Source: Prostheceraeus crozeri
Taxonomy: Eukaryota > Platyhelminthes > Polycladida > Euryleptidae
Length of the DNA stretch: 64,000 nt
Assembly (NCBI GenBank): GCA_907163375.1
Contig: CAJQUW010011088.1
Span: forward strand, 1 to 64,000
Direction of reading: 5' to 3'
A program made the translations under genes and the position numbers. Shown here in pieces: positions 31,100-41,858 of the stretch (its first letter is position 1; each line of letters begins with the position of its first letter). Under the pieces are notes generated by a model. The model did not search any database. It had not been told where the DNA came from and saw only the letters and a program-made list of their open reading frames with translations.

Positions 31100-32060
31100 A
31101 GGGTGGGTGTTGGTGGTGTTTGGGATGAGAAAAGTTGGAAATCGTCATGAAGGAGGGTTCGGATGTGAAAGTGGAGTTCAGATTTGGAATCTGCGTGAAA
31201 TGTTGAATGGGGAAGGAAGGCAGGAGGAGTTTTCCTGAGAGGCAAGGGGTGGAGCGGCAGAGTTGGAAAAAGGCGGGTGTTGATGGTTTTGGGATGAGAA
31301 AGTCCGTTTTTCGACATGAAGGAGGCCTCGGATGGGAAAACGGAGGCCAGATTCGGAATCTACGTGAAATTTTGGGTTAGGAAGGATGTTTCCAGCGACA
31401 TCGGAGAGAAAAAGTTTTGAGGACGTCCCCCCCCCCTCCTGTCAAACTTCCAACATTGGTGGTAGAGATCGTAGAAAGTCGTGTGATAGCTCATTTGAAA
31501 GCTAACAGTGAGAAAAATGCAGTGAAAAGCTCAGTTTGGTCCTATTTTCCTGGGTTTAGGGAGGAAATGGCAGGAAAACGTCAGAGTAGGAAAAGTCAGG
31601 TTTTGGATGTTTTGGGATGAGAAAAGTCGTTTTTCGACATGAAGGAGGTCTCGGATGGGAAAATGGAGTGCAAATTCGGACGTTTTGGCCAATGTTGGGT
31701 CTAGGAACTTCCTTCCATCTCAATCGGAGAGAAAAAGTGCTGACCCCCCCTCCCTCTCAGACTTCCAACTTTGGTGGTAGAGATCGTAGAAAGTCGTGTG
31801 ACAGCTCATTTGAAAGCTAACAGTGAGAAAAATGCAGTGAAAAGCTCAGTTTGGTCCTATTTTCCTGGGTTTAGGGAGGAAATGGCAGGAAAACGTCAGA
31901 GTAGGAAAAGTCAGGTTTTGGATGTTTTGGGATGAGAAAAGTCGTTTTTCGACATGAAGGAGGTCTCGGATGGGAAAATGGAGTGCAAATTCGGACGTTT
32001 TGGCCAATGTTGGGTCTAGGAACTTCTTTCCATCTCAATCGGAGAGAAAAAGTGCTGACC
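31100..32060. repeat. Tandem units, about 315 bp, inside the TIR of C
   Basis: Two nearly identical units start at about 31,501 and 31,816 (GCTAACAGTGAGAAAAATGC in each). More diverged partial units precede them, recognised by CATGAAGGAGG and GGATGGGAAAA words at about 31,140 and 31,310. Open frames in them repeat the same peptide and are probably not genes. Confidence 0.85.
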
Positions 32061-34074
32061 CCCCTCGGCAGCGATCTTCCAACTTTGGTTGTAGGGATCG
32101 TAGAAAGTCGTGCAATAGCTCATTTGAAGGCTAAGAATGAGACAAATTCAGTGGAAGACACGGCTTGTTCCTGTCTGCCTTCGTGTAGATGTGAGACGTC
32201 ACTGAAAATTTGGGACATTGGCGAAAAAACGACAGAGATAGAATTTTTACGAAAACGGCTCTAGCGGGTGAACCAAGCCTCGGACGGGAAATCAGAGATC
32301 AGATTTGGAATCAGCGTGCCATTCTACATCTAGAGGGTGAGTTTCAAGTCAATCGCAGAGAAAAAGTTGAAAAGTTGGGTCTCCACATGAGATTTTTTCC
32401 TGAAAATGTTAAATTGTGGCCACCTTTGGCGATGAATAGGGGAGGATTGAAAGTGAATGAAGAGCTCGGGTTTCTTTTACGGGCAAGACCGCACTTTGTT
32501 GTCTAGGATCTTATCTTTTCAGATGCGTGGAAGGTTTCATTTCCAAATGAGAGCCTGTTGAAAATCGAGTTTTGCACATTTTCCAAGATTTTGGATACTT
32601 TTGAAAAAACGAACGAGTTTTTTCAGCTCGGCTCCTGGTCATCGTAGAGGGTCGAGGGATGTCTTAAATGAAAGGGGAGAGCGAGAAAACATGGCACTCA
32701 AAATTTGAAGTCAATCGGAGTAGTAGAACCGGAGATAGACGGGTTTAAAGTTTTTGGATGATGGACATTACGTCATCAGCTGATCGCCACAAACTATATA
32801 AGTGGAGACTCTGCTTGTGGAAATCAGGTCTCCTCCCGACTGGGTTGGGGTAGGTGAACTCCGGAGCTCTGATGATAGCATTGGAAATCTCCGAAAACCG
32901 GGTTTCTGATAAGAAACCGACTTAGAAAATTTCATTGCTGATATCAGCTAAGGCGTCAGACTTAGAGGTTCGTCAGGAGATGGCCTTTGTCTCCAGGCCA
33001 TAAAAGACTCCAAAACTTTAAAGGCTTGTAACTTTGCTTCTACAAGTCCGTTTGACTTGATTCAAAAAGGGTTCGATAGGTCTTGACCTGCCCTAAGTGA
33101 TAGACTACTTATAAAATTTCATAAGTAGTGCTAAAAAGTTGAAAAATTTAAATTCACTAGTTTTGGAGGTTTTCTGGGGTTTTCGACCCTGCTGAAGTCA
33201 ATGAAGCCATGGATAAGTGTGTACGAGCCAGTCTTCTCATGTCTCTACATTATACAAGCAGCTTTTCACTGAAAGCGAGCAAGACACGGAGAGTTTTGCT
33301 GTAATATTCCACTGACAGGGTGTTCCTTCGGGACGGCGGATGATGCCGTAGTGATAAGTGTGGCAAGGGAGTGTGTCATATTTTAGACCGAAACCGCTGG
33401 GGCGAATCATGTTGGGCATTTTGACACAGTTCTCAACGTAGCACTTTGAACGCCAATCGGTTGAGTCTTAGCTATCTTGCCATGGGTGGCATCTAAACAT
33501 CTCCATTGCAAAACGCTGGGGAATCATGGCTTGCTATCCCTCTCTACGGCTTGCTATCAAGCTGATCAAAGCAACGACTTGGGATGTTTCCTCTTACCAA
33601 CTCCACCGGTTTTCATGTCTGGCGATCAAGTCATGGACGGTGCAAGTCACGGAGATTTTCGGTGTGATACTTCCTGTTGGTGGGCGTTTTTTCGAGACAG
33701 CGGTGAAGTCCGTAGCGATGAGTACTGCACGGGACGTGGGCAATGGCAATCCTTGTGAAACCTCTCTGCGTCATGTTTGCAAGTGGTTGCCTTTCGTCTC
33801 AACGTTGTACTCTGACCACCAGGGCGACATTTAGCTATCTGCCACAGGTTACCTCATAAAATCTCCATTGCACTTGTCTCCCGACAGTTGGTCAACCATG
33901 CGAGAATGAGCCATGAGTTCTTTTAAGAACTGTCTGTATCACGGAGACGAAATGATGACGGGATGAAACGGGAGGCAACTCTTGCACCACATGCAACACA
34001 TCACAGACTTCTCTCTTCGCTAGTGAACAAGCTCTTGTCAGTGTCTTCAGAAACTTTATCATGTTGTACAAAAG

Positions 34075-34330
34075 TTTCACTGTGACACACGTTTGTGAAA
34101 GTAAAGTTTGATCATCGAAGTTGTATTCGTGAGTCTAGTCAGAAAGTGTATCATGGTTTGTAAAATCAAAGTTTTGTACAAAAGTTTTACTGTGACACAC
34201 ATTTGGGAAAGTAAAGTTTGATCATGATGTTTTATGAAACACAAATGTCACAGAATGTAAGCGTTGGTGTAGTCATATAGTTTTACTGCGACACACGTTT
34301 GTGAAAGTAAAGTTTGATCATTGAAGTTTT
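34075..34330. repeat. Three dispersed copies of a roughly 40-bp motif (TIR of C)
   Basis: The words TTTTACTGTGACACAC and GAAAGTAAAGTTTGATCAT recur at about 34,075, 34,186 and 34,282 with spacing near 100 bp. Confidence 0.75.
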
Positions 34331-34599
34331 ATGACCGACTGACTGAACTCATCACAACATTAGAAAGTTTTATCGAAAAGGTTTTACTGCACAGTGTAGA
34401 TTGTCCTGTAGCTTACTTTCACAGTGTTAGAAAGTTTTATTGGAGACAGTTGCCAAATGTTCCCTTATTAGAAAATTCTAACTTCATGACTGTTAGATTA
34501 GCTTCATCAGGTTTACTAAAAGCAGTTTTCTACTGCAGTGAGACTGAGAGTTTAGAATGTTATATGAAAACAGTGTTCACCACAGCACTAGAAAGTTTT

Positions 34600-35590
34600 A
34601 CTGCACTGTGTAGATTGTTTCACAGTCTTAAAAGGTTTTATAGTAAGTCCTACAGTGTTGAATATTTTATAAAACCAACTAAAGTCTTGTCACAAACGTT
34701 GAGTTTGTGAAAGCTAGTTCCATGACATTGAATCCCGTGGGTCGTAAAAGTCCATAATCCAAGGGTAGGCTCCTCTACGGCTGGATTTAGGGTTTTATAT
34801 CACATGCGTTAACCGTTCGTGCAGAATACGTGAAGCACATGTTCGCTTAAAAGTCTAAACGCAAACGTTGAAATAAGTTTTGTAAGAAGTCTTTGACAGG
34901 CTGTTGTGAAACTTACCGAACGTTGAAAAAGTTTTATAAAATGTTTCTGCAGTCACACTCGTTAGCGCACCAGCTTTACTAAATGTATTGTTTGCCTTTA
35001 TCAAATTGAATGCGTGTGTAGACTATTTTGTAAAAAAAGACAGACAGTGTTTTTGCACTCTGCATTGAAAGCATACAAGTATACACATAACAACCTGTAA
35101 CGTTGTAAGTCGAATGAATATGAGTTAGGAAACACTCAAAACATGTGTGAGATGAAAATCAACCTGCTAGATGAAGTGAAACACAAAAGTGTCACAACTA
35201 TTTTACGGGAAATAAAGGAGAACTGTGACAACGTTTACACTCATCATAGACAGATGAACATGACTCTCTCCTTCTTTCTTAGGCATACCCTTCCTCACTC
35301 AGGTTTGAATCATGTGGAAATTATCAGCATGGCTCCATGTATCATGGAAACGTCAGTGTGTTACATTTCATGATACGAAACGTCAACTTCAGATAACTCT
35401 AGAACGCTTTCAACTACGAAGGTTGCATCGCGCTGTCCTATCCAACTCTTGTCGTGTCATTAACGTAGGAGACGGCATTGTATTTATTCGCATTCAAGAG
35501 ATGATTCTACATAATGATCGCTGCTACATCGCGATTCCAAAACCCTCATGGGAAAAGTATAAAAGGGAAGTTCACTCAATCCTCATGTCA
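34600..35590 (+). other. Element C interior before the TBP-like gene
   Basis: Short open frames at 35,143-35,373 and 35,312-35,710 are present. The second encodes RQLQITLERFQLRRLHRAVL and IRIQEMILHNDRCYIAIPKP in a strand/helix-like pattern. I recognise no family. Confidence 0.35.
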
Positions 35591-35864
35591 TTTGTGAGTC
35601 ATGCTCCCCATCCGCATCATCAACGCCATGCGCGAAATGAATCTCAGAAGAGACATCGATTTAGAACAGTTGCATACCCATCTACCCGATTCAGTTGGTC
35701 ATTCGCATGAGCAACGATCGAAATCTTCAAATTTTTCGCTGCGACAAAATCCAAGTCCTAGGAAACCTTTCTCATTTCGTGATGCAGTCCTTGTGTTACG
35801 AAGTCGTCAAGAAAATGCGAACACTCATGCCTCATCTACGCCTCAGTCCCCTGACATTGAAGAA

Positions 35865-35870
35865 TATAGT
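35865..35870 (+). repeat. Target-site duplication of element B, left (TATAGT)
   Basis: TATAGT directly precedes AGTAGTTA, the start of B. The identical hexamer follows the other end at 54,417-54,422. Six-base duplications are the rule for Polintons. Confidence 0.9.
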
Positions 35871-36446
35871 AGTAGTTACAGGTATGAGATCCGGTGCATC
35901 GCTTCACACGGCACCGGATCCCACACCCAGGTAGATACAAAAATGAAAAAATTAGGGTCCTCTTGAAATTTATAAAAAATTGTTAAAATTAAGGGACTCT
36001 TGAAATTAGCACATCAAAATGCAAAAATAGGGACCTCTTGAAATTTAACAAATCAAAATGTAAAAATAGGGTCCTCCTGAAATTTAGCAAATCAAAAATG
36101 CAAAATAGGGGGCTTCTGAAATTTAGCAAAAACAAAATGAATATGAACAAAAATATTCATTTAAAAATGGAAGATGTAAAAACAAAAGAACCATCAGCCC
36201 CTTTATATCCTTCTTTATCATATGAAATGGATATAGCAAAACACAAAGATAGGGTCAGGTACATGAAAGATAAGGAAGCGCAACTATTGTTAAGATTAGA
36301 ACATTATAATAAATCAAGAAAGAGATGGACGATAGTTAAGAATGTGACACAAGGCGTTGGAGCATTCGTAACAATTTCTTTAGGCGCTCTCACTATTGTC
36401 ATTTCATCTGGCGTTCTTACAATTCCTGTTGTTGCCACAGCTTTGT
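35871..36446. repeat. Left TIR of element B
   Basis: Inverse copy of 53,845-54,416. Contains a terminal hairpin (35,885-35,917), four to five A-rich direct repeats of about 40 bp, and the 5' part of the membrane-protein gene. Homology stops abruptly near 36,446 in the middle of that gene. Confidence 0.9.
35935..36130. repeat. Short direct repeats in the TIR of B
   Basis: Units of about 40 bp share AGGGTCCTCTTGAAATT-type words (also GGGACCTCTTGAAATTTA and GGGTCCTCCTGAAATTTA). Mirrored at 54,150-54,345. Confidence 0.85.
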
Positions 36447-37285
36447 GATACAATTAGATTTTAGTTGTACGTTAGGCAAGTTGTTTTAATTCTTACCAGC
36501 GCGTCAGCACAACCGCATGACGTCAAAGCATCTGCCAGCTGTATTGTTTCATTTCTCTCTCTTCTGTCATTGTATCGTGTGCGCCGCTGTGTTCAGTCAT
36601 GACACAAGAAGTTATCGAAGAGCAGTCAAACATTATTGCTGTGTTTCCGGAGTTATTTGCAGAAATTTCAAAACGATGTATTTCCAATAACAAGAAGGCA
36701 GAATATAACACTTTTATCATTGAACAAATGGGTAAATCTCCTATTATTTTTAAACCTGCATTTTTTGATAAGGAGAGAAAACGGAGGAAAAAAGCAAACC
36801 GCTTACTCGTGAAAGAAACGAAAGAAAGAGAAAGGGGCGCAAAGATTGGCAACCTTCATCATTAATTACCGACGTGTTTATCTACCCGACATGAATTTGT
36901 GGATTCCTTAAAAGACTCATTGTTAGAAGATTGTCTTCGGAAATATGAAAGCTTTTGTTATCAATCATTTTCATTATGTTGTTATATGACGTCATTTTTC
37001 TCTCATCCAATGAAACCTCGTCCACGCGTGGACACATGGGTCATGCAATTTGTAATATTATAGTTAGTAGGCGATTGTTGTAAAGAAGTTAGATAGTAGT
37101 AGCTGATTTTATTTTATTTTATTTTATTTTACTGTAGAACGAAAATTCGTAATATACATATTCGTGCAATATTAGTAGACTTGTGCATTTTGTAAGTATA
37201 CATATACCCAAATTGAAATATCCATGTGTGTCGTTGTTTTTAATTTCACATTTACGGGAATATAATAGAAACAATTTATTTTATG
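36447..37285 (+). other. Segment of distinct composition inside B, with an 88-codon ORF (36,599-36,865)
   Basis: Sits between the left TIR and the protease and is less AT-rich than the rest of B. Two perfect CRE palindromes TGACGTCA lie at 36,519-36,526 and 36,987-36,994, and an (TTTTA)n run near 37,110. The ORF starts MTQEVIEEQSN and ends in a very basic stretch (KERKRRKKANRL). I recognise no family. It may be host-derived cargo, an insertion without clear ends, or an element-specific regulatory gene. Confidence 0.5.
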
Positions 37286-37289
37286 AAAA

Positions 37290-37718
37290 ATGATCAGTCT
37301 GACTGAGTTCTTAAAAATATATGGCAAACAAACAGCGACAAATTTCGACCTAAAGAAGATCGCTAATCGATTAGGAATAAAGAATTTTTATGTCCTATTT
37401 AGAGACGAATTACAATTCCTGAAAAATAAGCCATCTATAAATTTCATAACAAATCTTCACACGTCAGATCAAAAAGGAGTACATTGGTCAGCAGGTATCT
37501 TTAGTAAAAACGGAGATAATTACTATCTTGACTCATATGGATTGCCTCCAACAAATGAAGTCAAAGAATTACTTGGAAATGGAACATACAATACGTTTCA
37601 AATTCAAACACCAGGAACTACTTATTGTGGTCAATCATGTATATATGTTTTGTATAAATTACAAAAAGGAGTACCATTTCTAGATATTATGTTAGAATTG
37701 AATAAGGGAGTTGAATAA
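37290..37718 (+). CDS. Adenain-like cysteine protease (PRO), element B
   Basis: 142 residues, looks whole. Catalytic-type residues are visible in GVHWSAGIF (His), LDSYGLPP (Asp), and FQIQTPGTTYCGQSC (Gln and Cys). The N-terminus ISLTEFLKIYGK ... IANRLGIKNFYV is the usual short helical lead. Expected to process capsid precursor proteins. It is convergent with the minus-strand integrase, whose 3' end lies about 50 bp away. Confidence 0.9.
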   Translation: MISLTEFLKIYGKQTATNFDLKKIANRLGIKNFYVLFRDELQFLKNKPSINFITNLHTSDQKGVHWSAGIFSKNGDNYYLDSYGLPPTNEVKELLGNGTYNTFQIQTPGTTYCGQSCIYVLYKLQKGVPFLDIMLELNKGVE

Positions 37719-37769
37719 GGGAATTGATTAAGGGAATTTAATTCCCGAAAAATGTTAGTTCCAAAAATT

Positions 37770-38530
37770 AAAAATCACTTCTTTGCAGTTCATTTTGATA
37801 AAATCGGCCTCTGATATCTTCATCATCTAAATCTTTAATTTCATAAGTAATCGGATAAGTTTGATTTATTTTAGAAACTTCAAATATTTCTTTAGTCTAA
37901 TAGCCAACAATGCCTTTTTCAAATTTATTCTTATACTTAAATATTCTAACTCTATCTCCAATCTTAAATTTCGGCTTAAGTTTCTGTAAATTCGGATTAC
38001 TCTCATTCGAATAGTTATTTTCGAATATTTTTTTCTTATCAAATCAGGATCGTCAGAAGCATTCTTTGGAGTTTCTTCAATAACTGAATGAATCTTATTG
38101 TTATAATCCTCAACAATTCCTGGTAATATCTTCAACCATTTCTGATTTCCTTGTTCTGTAAATTTCTTGAATAATTTATTTTTTAACGTTCTATTGAATC
38201 TTTCCATTACTACAGCCTTTCCTGCATTTTCAGTTGAATAAACAGTTTCAAATAGTGGCTGAACATTAATGTTATAAAACTCCGTTCCTTTATCAACAAA
38301 CAATTTCTTTGGCTTTCTAAAACTTTCTTTAAAGATTTCTTCAAACGCATATTTAACTGATAGACCACTTTTGTTTTTTAAAGGCTTTGCCCAAGCGCAT
38401 CGTGTATATAAATCTATAACGGTCAATGCGTACTTAAACCCTCTTTCATTAGGCATATTAATTAGATCTGCACTCCAAATATCATCTTTATTAAATACTT
38501 TTACTTTCAATAGATATTTCGGCTTTCTGT
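37770..38530 (-). pseudogene. Retrovirus-type DDE integrase (INT), element B
   Basis: The same protein as in A at 1,007-1,957. Asp in WSADLINMP, Asp in FVDKGTEFYN, and Glu in VMERFNRTLK are all visible, followed by YNNKIHSVIEETP. Directly downstream of the PLA2-like gene. Broken in one or a few places. Confidence 0.85.
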
Positions 38531-38531
38531 A

Positions 38532-39008
38532 TTACTTGTGAATTTCGGACGCGTAGGTTTCATCTATCCCCTGGCCAAGAAGCGTTTTTGCTTGTAAAGT
38601 TTTCTTAACAAACATTCTTTCAATTCTTTCTCTAAAGGAAGGATTCTGAATACTATCTAATTCTTGAATCATTATCTTATCTGCTTCATGTCTAGAAGCT
38701 ATATCATCATGTTCTCTGTATGCTAAATCATGTCTATAAGCTGCGGCATCTACTCTATTTATTGATTTACTATTTTCTCTAGGTGTATTATCATCGTTTA
38801 ATCTTAAATCTAATCTTGTGCCGCGGCCAGTAAAATTATGCCCAGGTAAATGTTTCTCTTTCGAATATTTACTCCAAATAAAGCCAGGGAAGTTTTCTAA
38901 TGCTTTCTGTATGTCACCTCCGGTGTCGTGACAATTTGAGGTTCTATGTACTCTTAAGAGATAATCCATTAGATCTAGATTTGAAATTCTTAGGTTATTC
39001 AAATTCAT
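38532..39008 (-). CDS. Parvovirus-type phospholipase A2-like protein, element B
   Basis: 158 residues, looks whole; the start at 39,008 has the TTTAAAAATG context. Ca-loop motif LPGHNFTGRGT (about residues 54-64) and catalytic-type motif RVDAAAYRHDLAYREHD (about 89-105) are in the same order and similar spacing to parvovirus VP1u PLA2. The C-terminal 50 residues are helical and basic. I infer a virion protein for membrane penetration. Adjacent to the integrase; in A the two are continuous in one frame. Confidence 0.8.
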   Translation of the reverse strand: MNLNNLRISNLDLMDYLLRVHRTSNCHDTGGDIQKALENFPGFIWSKYSKEKHLPGHNFTGRGTRLDLRLNDDNTPRENSKSINRVDAAAYRHDLAYREHDDIASRHEADKIMIQELDSIQNPSFRERIERMFVKKTLQAKTLLGQGIDETYASEIHK

Positions 39009-39374
39009 TTTTAAAGATAAAATCTTATCGCACCATACTAGGATTTAGATATATGCCAGATCCATCTTTTGTTACCTTTATTTCAATTAAATCATTAATA
39101 TTATGTAGTACATTTTTAAGAACTCGTTTCCCTTCATCAACTAAATTTAATTTACTAATAAAATTATCTACTATTCCCTCACCCCTAGCCGCTTTCTCTA
39201 ACTCCCTATTATGTCGTTTTTGTTCTTCTAATGCTGCCTTCTCTGATTTATTTTTATTTACTGCCTTGACAATACCAGCTGTCCCACCTGCAACACTTCC
39301 TGCTGCTGCTATACCACCTATGATTAGTGGAAGTAATGGGAGAATCCCTCCATTCTTTTCTTCTTGTAATTTAA

Positions 39375-41675
39375 CCCTTTAGGGTTTAGTGGTACATTTT
39401 TATACCACCAACAATGTATTCTTTTGTGATCGTGTTTCGGCTCTTGTTTTCCGCTGTCATTTACCATATCTAACAACTTGGTAGAACATGCATTGAAAAA
39501 AAACTGTGACGAGTTTGTTTTACAAAATCAATTATTTTCTAGTGGATACAGACGATGAAATTGGACATTTTTTTCATTATCGACTTTTTGGGAATTGCAT
39601 CGGGTAAGTGTTCATGTCATCTGTCTCTTTCATGTTCTAGTAACTTTTCTACCACAATGTTGGCAAGATGATAACCTGAAAAAACATAATTGGTCAAGAC
39701 ATGAGCTGATAATTTGTTTGTTTGTGCAAAATTGAAATAGAACACGTAGGTGGTACAAATATATACCACTAAGCCTTAGAGGAAAATTATGCAAAATAAT
39801 GAAATATTCACGAATGCTAGTACATGTTCTGAAAAATGCATTGCTAGGTACTTGACATACATCCAAAAAGCCTAGATACACTTTTGCGTCTATGACGCTC
39901 CACCAATGTAGTTTTTGGCAAAATTTTCTCTTCAGGGACTCGACCACACACTATTAGTATCGTTATTCCGAAGTTGTTCCACTAGGCTATGTCCGTTTCT
40001 GTGGTGCTTATGCCTCAATTATAGTTTATAGCGTAGCCGTAGATGTTTGCTTTCTGTGACTTTAAGTAATACTTGAATCTTCTAAATAATGTACAGAATC
40101 AGAAAATGATTACAAGTAGCTGCTGCTTCAAATTTGACTTCTTATTTCAGGTGAGCCTGCCCATGTTGATGAAGAGGATATGTCTTTCCTTGAAGCGGAC
40201 TATGACGCCGGATTGGACGAAACCGTCATATCGACTTCACAAGCACCTGAATCTGATGAACGACCTACTTCTTCAACTATGACAGGACCCAGAGAAACCC
40301 TCTTCTGTAACTCATGAAATACTAAAGCTAGTCTTCAACACAATCCATCGTTCTCAAAAACAATTGAATATGACATTATTCGGTCTGACATCCTTGAGCT
40401 GAACTGCCCATATGAAGTATTTCTCAAAGTTTCTGGTTTGAATCAACTTATTGGTGACATACTAATTCCCCAGTCACACGAATGCGCGAAACAAAATGGG
40501 AACGTTTTTTCTGTTGAAGAAGAAGAAATGAAGGCCTTCGTGGGTATTTGTGTTCTAATGGGCCTGCATGCTCTTCCTGAAATGAGGGATTATTGGTCCA
40601 CTGACAAAGCAGTTGGTGTTCTATTTGTGAATAATATAATGACCCTGGCAAGATTCGAAGCAATTAGAAAGAATCTGCACTTCTCTAACAATTGGGACGC
40701 CACCCCTAATGACCGTGCCTACAAGATTCAGACGGTTTTAGATCATTTCAACATGCACATCTTTGTGTACATCATGTGTATATCTCTGATCAAAGGAAAA
40801 AATGCTATGAAATCGACCACCGAAGCCGGTACAAATACTACCTGAGACTATTCTTCGATCAAATTGACACCGCCATTTCAAATGCCTACATAGTGTACAA
40901 GCAGATGAAAGACGCTTCCTGTAGCAATTCCTGTAGCTTCCCTTCCATGTCATCAAAGGACTTTCGCTTGAAGATTGTTCATGGTCTTGTAGGACAATTC
41001 TCATCAAGATCCAAACCGAGGTTCGAATCGGCAAAGTCGAAGAAAAGAAAGTTGCTCCAACCATCATCCAATGGTATTCCTCACCTTCCAATTGTCAAAA
41101 GCAATAGAGCACGATGTACGTTCTGTTCTTCAAACGAAAACGACTGCCGAAGTAATGTATTCTGCAGGATCTGTGACGTTGCTCTATGTCTGAATAGTCG
41201 GAGGAACTACTACTCATGTTATCATGAATAGTTTCACTCCCCTATTGCTTGATAGGCCTAAATTTGGACACAACACACGAATGATAATGTATATTGCTAA
41301 TCATCATCAATCATCGATTGATCATTTTTTTGAGTTGTATGTGAAAAACAGGCATTTCTCCAACAAGTGTAGTGCTCTGAATTACACAATAACATGAGGG
41401 GTTTGGTATATTGCACAATATCAAAATACAATTTTAACCATGCCTACGTAGGTACTTGCATTAAAGAGCGCAACAACAATTGCAAAAAAACTATCTGCCG
41501 AGAGCAAAAATTTCACTAGGGTATAGTGGTACAAAAATGTACCACCCCCAAAAATAATATTCCCGATATATAATTTTCAAAATACTTGAGATATGTCTTA
41601 ATGGGACCCTATAACGACTATCCATGAGAAGAAAATAAGATTCCTCAGTAAAATGGAGATCTGTGCCCTAAAGGG
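39375..41675 (+). mobile_element. piggyBac DNA transposon, internally deleted
   Basis: Flanked by TTAA at 39,371-39,374 and 41,676-41,679. Both ends begin CCCTTTAGGG. Palindromic subterminal motifs of the form GGTGGTACA...TACCACC occur near 39,389, 39,751 and 41,527. It carries an interrupted transposase gene with intron-like splice signals near 39,600 (GTAAGT) and 40,150 (TTTCAG), so the coding strand is plus. Non-autonomous. Confidence 0.92.
40438..41231 (+). pseudogene. piggyBac transposase, core deleted
   Basis: The N-terminal domain is clear at 40,438-40,845: EMKAFVGICVLMGLHALPEM, YWSTDKAVG, ARFEAIRKNLHFSNN. After an apparent deletion the frame changes and the C-terminal part appears (40,850-41,231): YYLRLFFDQIDTAISNAYIV and the cysteine-rich domain RCTFCSSNE ... 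FCRICDVALCL ... CYHE. The catalytic DDD core that should lie between the two is missing. Upstream coding from 40,150 encodes an acidic N-terminus. Confidence 0.9.
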
Positions 41676-41829
41676 TTAATATTCTCTATCATTGGTTTAC
41701 TTATGTAATACTTCTTTTTGGCAATCGTAATAGTTTTAGGGGTATTTTTGTCAATGATGTTACGTAGTTTTAATTCAACCGTTTTATTATTCACTTGCGC
41801 CATTTTTTAATAAAAATTTTATAGTCTTG

Positions 41830-41838
41830 GGCTTAGCC
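41830..41838. repeat. Mini-hairpin GGC-TTA-GCC (element B)
   Basis: Short hairpin with a 3-nt loop between the hydrophobic-protein and MCP genes, similar in form to the mini-hairpins of A. Confidence 0.5.
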
Positions 41839-41858
41839 GATCACTTTTGCTCAGGTTA

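Larger units (their letters stand above)
30930..34600. repeat. Left terminal inverted repeat of element C
   Basis: Inverse copy of 61,486-64,000 and onward. The outer start is uncertain; homology to the right arm can be checked only from 32,022. The outer part (30,930-31,420) is strongly G/A-rich on this strand. It contains the tandem array at 31,290-32,060 and the repeated blocks near 33,240-33,830. Confidence 0.8.
39040..41803 (-). pseudogene. Small hydrophobic capsid-module protein, element B, interrupted by piggyBac
   Basis: Counterpart of 2,340-2,849 in A. The start lies near 41,803 after an ATTAAAAAATG context, and the Gly/Ala-rich hydrophobic segment lies near 39,270-39,350. The piggyBac element at 39,375-41,675 sits in between. 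Confidence 0.65.

Noticed and set aside
31417-32506. Open frames in the left TIR of C and their mirror copies at 63,516-63,970
   Set aside because: They arise from the tandem repeat units, have no recognisable domain, and the same peptide recurs only because the DNA unit recurs.
32866-32910. CTGATGA ... GAAAAC in the TIR of C as a hammerhead ribozyme
   Set aside because: No stem II can form between the two boxes and no cleavage triplet is placed correctly.
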